From OLB19 sp964624165 (GTDB lineage: Bacteria; Patescibacteriota; Minisyncoccia; Phycocordibacterales; UBA918): 8,338 nucleotides of DNA. The stretch is from assembly GCA_964624165.1 (NCBI GenBank), contig CAZUWG010000021.1:1-8338 (forward strand), read 5' to 3'. The notes below the pieces were generated by a model. The model saw only the letters and a program-made list of their open reading frames with translations, did no database searches and had not been told where the DNA came from. The translations under genes and the position numbers were made by a program. Positions 1 through 4,992 of this stretch are shown piece after piece; the first letter of the stretch is position 1; each line of letters opens with the position of its first letter.

Positions 1-178
1 ACACCTGCAAAATATATACAAACTGAAATTGTAAGTGCTCCAAATAAAAATAATGATCGGGCTGTGGTTTTTGGTGGAACAGATAAATATTTCTCCAGCT
101 TGGTCACAAGCCATTATGCAGATTATTGTCACTATCGCAGTCTTTATTGCGACACCTATCATCTTCAGACATAAATAA
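1..178 (+). CDS. C-terminal fragment of a small membrane protein, frameshifted (possibly GtrA-like)
   Basis: The window opens inside a coding region. Frame 1 from base 1 reads TPAKYIQTEIVSAPNK. After the A5 run at 46-50, frame 2 continues IGLWFLVEQINIS and then a hydrophobic helix, AIMQIIVTIAVFIATPIIF, ending RHK and TAA at 176-178. Removing one A from the run joins the two parts into a sensible membrane protein end: an amphipathic segment, one TM, a short loop with N-x-S-P, and a last TM with a basic tail. That pattern recalls the C-terminal half of GtrA-type four-TM proteins (polyprenyl-linked sugar translocation). The assignment is a guess from about 57 residues. The frameshift may be a sequencing or assembly indel in the homopolymer or a real lesion. 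Frame 1 alone would stop at 172-174 with an unconvincing tail. The N-terminus lies outside the window. Confidence 0.45.
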
Positions 179-244
179 CTACATCTTAAAAAACTTTTGC
201 GCGTCTTTTCTTTTACCTTAAACGCCGCCGATGCGAGTTTTTCT

Positions 245-273
245 TTGCATTTTTATAAATAAACTGACATACT
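245..273 (+). promoter_or_regulatory. Promoter candidate for the small TM protein gene
   Basis: A -35 TTGCAT (245-250) is followed after 17 bp by a -10 CATACT (268-273), which is preceded by TGA, giving an extended -10 (TGN). Transcription would start near 280 and leave a leader of about 55 nt before the ATG at 334. The -10 matches consensus at 4 of 6 positions only, so this is a moderate candidate. Confidence 0.4.
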
Positions 274-290
274 ACGAGCCGCCTACGTTT

Positions 291-310
291 GTACACTTAA
301 TATGGTGTAC
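291..310. repeat. Inverted repeat GTACAC-N8-GTGTAC in the leader
   Basis: Perfect 6-bp arms GTACAC (291-296) and GTGTAC (305-310) are separated by the AT-rich spacer TTAATATG. It sits between the predicted transcription start and the RBS of the gene at 334. It could be a protein-binding operator or a small mRNA hairpin. No regulator can be named. Confidence 0.35.
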
Positions 311-333
311 TACACACAAGGAAAGGAAAGAAA

Positions 334-591
334 ATGGAACTCTCGGCAGCAGAGCAGTCTGCTCGTGATGGAGACAATGCCGCGAAAGGGATTAGTCTCC
401 TGTATCTTGTCGTCATTGTGCTGGTGGTGGCAGGAAAGGCCTTCACTCCGGCGCCCGCGCCGCTCCTTACGCCCGAGCAGGCGATGGAGGCGGCAGAAAC
501 ACAAAACGGACACATCTCAGAGGAGATGTTGTTTGAACAAACAACACCAGATCCTATACTGGTGCCGGACCTCGATCCGTCCGTATTTTGA
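334..591 (+). CDS. Small single-TM hypothetical protein (85 aa)
   Basis: I do not recognise the family. The start is supported by a purine-rich Shine-Dalgarno (AAGGAAAGGAAAG, about 319-331) right before ATG. A polar N-terminus (residues 1-18, MELSAAEQSARDGDNAAK) precedes one hydrophobic helix, ISLLYLVVIVLVVAG (about 20-34). A Pro/Ala stretch (TPAPAP) and an acidic tail rich in Glu and Asp follow. There is no cleavable signal peptide pattern, since the hydrophobic segment is too far in. It is probably a bitopic membrane protein, with the N-terminus likely inside and an acidic C-terminal domain of about 50 residues outside, though the topology is uncertain. It stands alone: its own promoter candidate lies upstream, an intrinsic terminator begins 11 nt after TGA, and the next gene is convergent. 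The independent RBS, promoter and terminator argue that this is a real gene despite its size. Confidence 0.65.
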   Translation: MELSAAEQSARDGDNAAKGISLLYLVVIVLVVAGKAFTPAPAPLLTPEQAMEAAETQNGHISEEMLFEQTTPDPILVPDLDPSVF

Positions 592-602
592 GGGAATAGG
601 GA

Positions 603-641
603 GAACGCGGTCGCCGACACACGGCGGCCGTTCTTTTATTT
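603..641 (+). terminator. Intrinsic terminator of the small TM protein gene
   Basis: The arm GAACGCGGTCGCCG (603-616) folds on CGGCGGCCGTTC (622-633) over an ACACA loop, with a two-base bulge and one T-G pair, followed by TTTTATTT (634-641). The T-rich tail is on the plus strand only. The minus-strand side has no T run, so it does not look efficient for the convergent hydrolase gene. Confidence 0.7.
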
Positions 642-1416
642 ATGTAGGACTTCTTCTACTATTGGCGATAGCTTTTCATACCACACTCCGTACCCAGCGG
701 CGCTCGGATGCAAGCCGTCTATCGCTAAGTAGGTCTCAGGCTCAAGCTGAAACAAATCGCGCTCGGGCGGTTCGTAAAGATCGACATAGCGTACGCCATA
801 CTCAGCACTCACGCGAAGAAACATATCACGAAATGCGAGCGTGCGGCCCGTGAGGGCGGCGNNNNNNNNNNCTGCGCAACATCTACGAAGTCACCGGCGG
901 AACCATGGCGGGCGGGGGGCCGGTGTGGGGGGGTTTTTTTTCCCAATAAAACGCCGCCGCCCCGCCCACATCTCCAGACGACATCATCACTATATGTTCA
1001 GCGTGATCATACAACTGACCAAAAATATTCGTGAGCTCTGCTTCTACCAGCGCCGCCTTTCTCCCCTGCAAAATGTCATTACCGCCTATCTGCAGCAAGA
1101 TAAGATCCCATCTCCCTTCGAGCGTCGCCACCACTTCTTTAAGCTCGCCGATTGTCCGACCGTTTACACTGTTATTTTCAATCTGCGCCAGAGGAAATGC
1201 CGCTCCGATACGACCCGCAATAGAATCCGATGACTGTCGTACCCCAGTGCCGTAGCCGGTACTGTCACCCAAAATCAACACTGACGCACCACTACCCGAT
1301 TGCTCATACGGGCTTGTGTCTAAGATAAGATATCCGGTTTTTATATACCTCCAGGCGTTGGTAAAGAGCAGAACACTGGCCACTACTGCCAACGCTACGA
1401 AAGCAAGGAATTTCAT
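636..1416 (-). CDS. SGNH/GDSL-family hydrolase, membrane-anchored, interrupted by assembly gap
   Basis: This is a probable extracytoplasmic esterase, lipase or acyl hydrolase of the SGNH superfamily; the substrate is unknown. The N-terminal part from ATG at 1416 has a signal-anchor (residues 3-18, FLAFVALAVVASVLLF). Block I follows as LILGDSTGYGTG (nucleophile Ser52), then NNSVNGRT (block II-like, around residue 81) and block III QIGGND (110-114). The C-terminal part (636-860) holds VDLYEPPERD and block V DGLHPSAAGY with the catalytic Asp and His. Ten Ns at 862-871 separate the parts, an in-frame TAG lies at 883-885, and the 872-955 sequence is full of homopolymers. The frames on the two sides differ, as expected for an arbitrary gap length. 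The gene was probably intact, at roughly 250 residues. A TTG upstream (1434) is possible, but the ATG sits directly before the hydrophobic helix. It lies 52 nt after clpB, beyond a hairpin. Confidence 0.75.
862..871. other. Assembly gap (10 N) with unreliable flank
   Basis: Ten Ns mark a scaffold join. The right flank (872 to about 955) contains runs of G6, G7 and T8 and an in-frame stop for the hydrolase, while the sequence beyond about 955 reads cleanly as that gene. The flank is best treated as low quality or as a misjoined contig end. Confidence 0.9.
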
Positions 1417-1432
1417 CTTTGTATGGTAGCAC

Positions 1433-1461
1433 AAAAGCGGCGGACCGAAGGCCTGCCGCTT
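1433..1461 (-). terminator. Hairpin terminator after clpB
   Basis: Read on the minus strand, AAGCGGC (1461-1455) pairs with GCCGCTT (1441-1435), with AGG/CC partly extending the stem around a TTCG-containing loop. A short T run (TTTTG) follows. It starts 8 nt after the clpB stop and ends about 17 nt before the hydrolase ATG. It probably ends or reduces clpB transcription, with read-through into the hydrolase possible. The T tail is short. Confidence 0.5.
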
Positions 1462-1468
1462 CCCATCC

Positions 1469-4174
1469 CTACACCACGACCGCTTCCTTCTTGGCTTTCT
1501 TGGCTCGGGCGGCGCGTTTTTTTAGAGTATTTTTACGCACTGCAAAGGAAAGTTCTTCACTACCTTTTTTCATTGAGACTCTGACCGTTCCTCCTTGTAG
1601 CATCCCTTCGTCTACCATTAGATTGGCTACTTTAGTCAAAATTTCTCGCTGAATCACCCGCTTTAATGGTCGAGCGCCCATTTTTGGATCATAACCAACT
1701 TTCGCTAGATAATCAGCCACCTCCTTCGTGACACTCAAAACAATATCCTTCTGCAACAAACGTTCCTCAACATCTCGCAGCTGAAGCTCCACAATCTCGC
1801 GAATCACTTCTGGTGAAAGGATATCAAAGACAATGACTTCGTCGAGGCGATTTAAGAACTCTGGACGAAAGAAATGCTTCAGACTTTCCATGACTTTGTC
1901 TTTTGCTTCTGAGTAGTCTGCCTGCTCATCCTTGTCGACGCGGAAACCAAAGCTCGACATACGGTCGATATGCTCAGCTCCGATATTACTGGTCATGATA
2001 ATAATCGTATTTTTGAAGTTGACCTTACGCCCTTTAGCATCAGTCAGATGACCACTATCAAGTACCTGGAGTAATATGTTAAATACTTCAGGATGTGCTT
2101 TTTCCACCTCATCAAGCAAGATGACCGAATACGGCCGTCGACGCACTTTTTCAGTAAAACTGCCTGCTTCTTCATGACCAACATATCCAGGTGGTGCTCC
2201 TACCAGCTTTGAGACGGAATGTTTTTCCATAAATTCAGACATATCAACGCGCAACAAAGCTTCTTTGTCATCAAACATAAATTCTGCCAACGCTCGTGAA
2301 AGCTCGGTCTTACCTACCCCTGTCGGACCAAGAAAGAGAAAAGATCCCAAAGGCCGATTTGGATCAGACACACCCGCTCGCGAGCGCTTCACCGCTTCCA
2401 CCACTTTCCTCACCGCTTCTTCTTGTCCGACCACACTAGTGTGGAGCACCTCTGCCATACGAGAGAGTTTTTTTGCTTCTTCTTCGAGCATGCGAGCCGC
2501 AGGGATACCGGTCCAGCGTGATACGACTGCCGCAATATCCGCTTCTGTCACCTCTTCCTTCAGCAACCGTCGCTTCCGTTGGAGTGTCTTTAGACGCTTT
2601 TGCTTGGTGGCAAGATCTTTTTCCACCGCCGGTATGAGGTCGTAGCGGATCTCCGCTGCGCGAGTGAGATCCGCCATCGCCTCCGCACTCTCTGCTTCTA
2701 GGCGTAGCTCTTCAAGCTCCTTCTTGAAGCGAGACATCTCATCAAGCGTCTCTTTTTCATTTTTCCATTTGGTCTCGAGTGCTTTTGTGGTGTCTTTTAG
2801 GTCAGCCACCTCGCGTTCAATTTCTTTCGTGCGCTCATTGATTTTTTTAATATCTGCCCCTTCAACACTCCGGTCCTTTTTTAAGGCTTCTTTTTCAATC
2901 TCTAAACGTCGGATCTGGCGGTCTGCAATGGTGAGTTCTTCTGGCTTATTTTGCAGAGAGATTTTTAAAGATGAAGCTGCTTCATCAATAAGATCGACCG
3001 CTTTGTCAGGTAAAAATCGGTCGGTTATGTACCGTCGTGAGAGATCGACTGCCGAGACGATGGCGTCATCGGTAATATGCACGCCATGGAAAAGCTCATA
3101 CTTTTCTGCTACTCCACGCAAAATCGCAATCGCGTCATCCTTTGACGGCTCATTCACAAACACTGGCTGGAAGCGGCGTGTCAGTGCTGGATCTTTTTCA
3201 ATGTGCTGTTGATACTCTTTGAGAGTAGTGGCGCCAATCACGCGCACTTCACCACGGGCCAGTGCTGGCTTTAGCATATTACTCGCATCGAGTGAACCGT
3301 CCGCCTGCCCTGCTCCAACAATCGTATGAAGCTCATCAATAAAGAGTATGACTTCACCATTGGCTTGCTCCACTTCTTTCATGACATTTTTAAGACGTTC
3401 CTCAAATTCACCACGAAACTTCGTCCCCGCCACCAAGAGCCCCAGGTCGAGTGAGAGGATCTCTTTGTCTTTTACGCTTTCAGGTACAGTACCTTGCACA
3501 ATCTGCTGTGCAAGCCCCTCAGCGATGGCAGTCTTTCCGACTCCCGCTTCACCGATAAGGACAGGGTTATTTTTAGTGCGTCGAGAAAGGATCTGCACCA
3601 CTCGCGCCACTTCGATATCACGCCCGATCACAGGATCGAGTTTATTTTCTTGTGCCAGCTTTGTGAGGTTTCTGGTGAATTTAGTCAGTGCACGATACTT
3701 CTTACTCTGCAAAGCTTCGAGCTCACCGCTTTCGCGCACTTCTTCCACTACATGGGCGACCTGCTGCTTGTTGATCCCTGAACGCTGGATAACCTCTACT
3801 GCAGGACCCGGATATTCAAGCAGCGCTAAAAAAAGGTGCTCGACTCCGACATACGAATCCCCAAATTGCTCAGCAACCACAGAAGACTGCTCGAGCGCTT
3901 TGGCAAGCTCGGGCGAAAGATAAAGCTGGTAATTTTGAGAAATATTTGAAGTGCTTTCCCCTCCTTCAAGGGCATCAATGAGAAGATCAGTAAAAGCTAT
4001 GATGTCAACATCGAGCTTATCAAGGACCGCTACCACCGTACTCTCATCCTGCATTGCTAAAGCGGCCATAAGATGGATTGGCGTGACGTGGTTTTGACTT
4101 CGCTCAATAGCGAGTTCGTGGGCTTTTCTGATAGCCTCTTTTGCACTGGTGGTAAAATTGTGAAAACTAGGCAT
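1469..4174 (-). CDS. clpB: ClpB-type AAA+ disaggregase/unfoldase (901 aa) with ClpC-like loop
   Basis: This hexameric ATP-driven cytosolic chaperone threads aggregated proteins through its pore, normally together with DnaK. Domains: double Clp_N repeat (about 4-148); NBD1 with Walker A GEAGVGKT (208-215), Walker B VILFIDE (275-281) and arginine finger RRF (333-335); a long coiled-coil M-domain (about 402-540); NBD2 with Walker A GPTGVGKT (616-623), Walker B VILLDEVEKAHP (684-695), pore loop GYVG (663-666) and sensor 2 GARPLKR (833-839). The pore-1 aromatic is Phe (KFRG), not the usual Tyr. M-domain length is ClpB-like, not ClpC-like. After the sensor-1 TSN (728-730) there is an extra stretch with F-G-F (742-744), as in ClpP-binding unfoldases. 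The tail is Lys/Arg/Ala-rich (about 881-898). ATG at 4174 is preferred over the in-frame TTG at 4195 because MPSFHNFT matches family N-termini. No Shine-Dalgarno is visible. Confidence 0.93.
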   Translation of the reverse strand: MPSFHNFTTSAKEAIRKAHELAIERSQNHVTPIHLMAALAMQDESTVVAVLDKLDVDIIAFTDLLIDALEGGESTSNISQNYQLYLSPELAKALEQSSVVAEQFGDSYVGVEHLFLALLEYPGPAVEVIQRSGINKQQVAHVVEEVRESGELEALQSKKYRALTKFTRNLTKLAQENKLDPVIGRDIEVARVVQILSRRTKNNPVLIGEAGVGKTAIAEGLAQQIVQGTVPESVKDKEILSLDLGLLVAGTKFRGEFEERLKNVMKEVEQANGEVILFIDELHTIVGAGQADGSLDASNMLKPALARGEVRVIGATTLKEYQQHIEKDPALTRRFQPVFVNEPSKDDAIAILRGVAEKYELFHGVHITDDAIVSAVDLSRRYITDRFLPDKAVDLIDEAASSLKISLQNKPEELTIADRQIRRLEIEKEALKKDRSVEGADIKKINERTKEIEREVADLKDTTKALETKWKNEKETLDEMSRFKKELEELRLEAESAEAMADLTRAAEIRYDLIPAVEKDLATKQKRLKTLQRKRRLLKEEVTEADIAAVVSRWTGIPAARMLEEEAKKLSRMAEVLHTSVVGQEEAVRKVVEAVKRSRAGVSDPNRPLGSFLFLGPTGVGKTELSRALAEFMFDDKEALLRVDMSEFMEKHSVSKLVGAPPGYVGHEEAGSFTEKVRRRPYSVILLDEVEKAHPEVFNILLQVLDSGHLTDAKGRKVNFKNTIIIMTSNIGAEHIDRMSSFGFRVDKDEQADYSEAKDKVMESLKHFFRPEFLNRLDEVIVFDILSPEVIREIVELQLRDVEERLLQKDIVLSVTKEVADYLAKVGYDPKMGARPLKRVIQREILTKVANLMVDEGMLQGGTVRVSMKKGSEELSFAVRKNTLKKRAARAKKAKKEAVVV

Positions 4175-4257
4175 ACAATCGGTCGTTATTGTCAAAATTG
4201 GATGAAATCATGCGGGAGAGCAAGCAAATGAGCGAGACAGAGTGACGGAGATCCAAT
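4175..4257 (-). promoter_or_regulatory. clpB 5' leader with end-to-end complementary arms
   Basis: From the predicted start near 4257 the leader begins ATTGGAT (4257-4251). This is perfectly complementary to ATCCAAT (4203-4197), 22 nt before the AUG. The intervening 47 nt are pyrimidine-rich on the mRNA and show little internal pairing. There is no Shine-Dalgarno next to the AUG. A GGAGGT (4263-4258) lies at or before the predicted transcription start, and so is probably not part of the ribosome site. The stem could tune stability or heat-dependent translation, which is inference only. Confidence 0.35.
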
Positions 4258-4263
4258 ACCTCC

Positions 4264-4292
4264 ATTGTAGCGGAAAATGAGTATAAAATCAA
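4264..4292 (-). promoter_or_regulatory. clpB promoter (sigma70-type)
   Basis: On the minus strand, -35 TTGATT (4292-4287) and -10 TACAAT (4269-4264) are separated by exactly 17 bp, with 4/6 and 5/6 consensus matches. The predicted start is near 4257. No CIRCE-like inverted repeat is visible, so heat-shock control by HrcA is not supported here. Confidence 0.65.
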
Positions 4293-4296
4293 AGTC

Positions 4297-4324
4297 AAAA
4301 AGAAAACGCTGGCACAGGCCCGCG
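4297..4324 (-). terminator. Intrinsic terminator of the desulfurase / coiled-coil / small-ORF unit
   Basis: On the minus strand CGC-g-GGC (4324-4318), loop CTGT, GCC-a-GCG (4313-4307) is followed by TTTTCTTTTT (4306-4297). The stem is six GC pairs with one G/A mismatch and the T tail is strong. It ends 5 bp before the clpB -35, insulating clpB from the upstream unit. Confidence 0.6.
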
Positions 4325-4333
4325 TCGCTTGGT

Positions 4334-4356
4334 GGGCCGGCGCTTTGCGCCGGCCC
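4334..4356. repeat. Perfect 10-bp GC-only hairpin with TTT/AAA triloop
   Basis: GGGCCGGCGC (4334-4343), TTT, GCGCCGGCCC (4347-4356). It lies just 3' of the 40-residue ORF on the minus strand. There is no T run on either side, so it is not a classic terminator. It could act as an mRNA 3'-end stabiliser together with the terminator at 4297-4324. Confidence 0.6.
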
Positions 4357-4361
4357 TACTC

Positions 4362-4484
4362 TCACGTCTCTTCTTCCTCGCTCAGATCAAACCCGCCGCC
4401 GAGGTTGGCGATCCTCATCAGCTCCCGGATTTGCCCTTCTCGCACCGAGGATACAGTACACTCCCCCGCATAGAGTGCTGTCAT
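4362..4484 (-). CDS. Small hypothetical protein (40 aa)
   Basis: ATG at 4484 follows the stop of the coiled-coil gene by three bases and the frame runs 40 codons to TGA at 4362. The sequence begins MTALYAGECTVSSVREGQ, continues with IRELMRIANL, a GGG turn, and ends FDLSEEEET. It predicts one short amphipathic helix (about 14-28) and a strongly acidic tail. There is no Shine-Dalgarno of its own, so translation would be coupled to the upstream stop. A stable hairpin and a terminator follow, consistent with it being the last gene of the transcript. I do not recognise it. Its short length means it could be chance, although the tight spacing and sensible composition favour a real gene. Confidence 0.45.
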   Translation of the reverse strand: MTALYAGECTVSSVREGQIRELMRIANLGGGFDLSEEEET

Positions 4485-4487
4485 GCT

Positions 4488-4928
4488 CTAGAGCAAGGCT
4501 TCTAGTTGCTCAACCTGATCGCGGAGGTGCTGGTTTTTCATAGCAAGCTCATCTGCCATGTCAGCAGCTCTCTGAAGCCTTTCTTCAAGAGCTTGCACGT
4601 CTTCCTTTTTGCACATCAATAGCTCGCGATTCCGCTCGCGCTCAGCTTCGAAGGCTGCCACAAAGCCATTCAGTTTTCGCCGACAGTCACCCAACTGATC
4701 GAAGAGTTCCCATTTTTCTTTGCGCAGCGTCTTCACTTTCCGGTGACAGTAATCTTTTACGGCACGGCGTTCTTTATGTGCCTGCCGCAACCATAAACAG
4801 AGGTGACTGATCACCTCTTTGGCCAGCGCGACAGTGAGCCTCACAGGCGGCTCAGAGGCATAGACTCCATCTTTGATGAAGTTGCGAGCCACCTCAGCTG
4901 GGGTAAACTGTTTTTTGCTCTTCGTCAT
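4488..4928 (-). CDS. Hypothetical coiled-coil protein (146 aa)
   Basis: The family is not recognised. ATG at 4928 is chosen because AGGAG lies 8 nt upstream; a longer in-frame reading from 5039 would run into the end of the desulfurase gene. The N-terminus MTKSKKQFTPAEVARNFIKD is basic. Residues around 28-50 (VRLTVALAKEVISHLCLWLRQA) form an amphipathic helix too polar for a confident TM. Residues about 52-146 are highly charged and almost entirely helical, with heptad-like leucines in the last 45 residues (VQALEERL, DELAMKN, VEQLEALL). Four cysteines are spread out (around residues 42, 59, 77 and 102) without a CxxC pair. It is probably a cytosolic oligomerising or scaffold protein. It sits 64 nt downstream of the cysteine desulfurase on the same strand and 3 nt upstream of the 40-residue ORF. 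A hairpin with 8-bp arms (4799-4818) lies inside the gene. Confidence 0.7.
   Translation of the reverse strand: MTKSKKQFTPAEVARNFIKDGVYASEPPVRLTVALAKEVISHLCLWLRQAHKERRAVKDYCHRKVKTLRKEKWELFDQLGDCRRKLNGFVAAFEAERERNRELLMCKKEDVQALEERLQRAADMADELAMKNQHLRDQVEQLEALL
4799..4818. repeat. Intragenic 8-bp inverted repeat
   Basis: AGAGGTGA (4799-4806), loop CTGA, TCACCTCT (4811-4818), perfect arms, inside the coiled-coil gene. It may simply follow from the coding sequence. Confidence 0.4.
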
Positions 4929-4992
4929 CACATCATCTCCTGATGTTAGGGTTGAACGACTTTTGCTACCATGCCATAAGAGAGTGGGCAAA

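Noticed and set aside
302..853. 183-codon plus-strand ORF across the small TM gene and the hydrolase C-terminus
   Set aside because: It overlaps two better supported genes, is rich in Arg and Ser as expected of an out-of-frame reading, and has no RBS.
2645..2674. 9-bp inverted repeat GCGGATCTC / GAGATCCGC inside clpB
   Set aside because: It has a 12-nt loop and no T tail, and lies in the M-domain coding region; most simply a chance result of the codons.
4207..4230. Minus-strand mini-ORF beginning TTG at 4256 and overlapping the clpB start as a leader peptide
   Set aside because: GGAGGT is only one base from the TTG and lies at or before the predicted transcription start, so translation is unlikely.
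4277..4543. 88-codon plus-strand ORF in the region between clpB and the coiled-coil gene
   Set aside because: It runs through the clpB promoter, a terminator, the GC hairpin and the 40-residue ORF on the other strand; its composition is Arg/Ser/Pro-rich with no domain.
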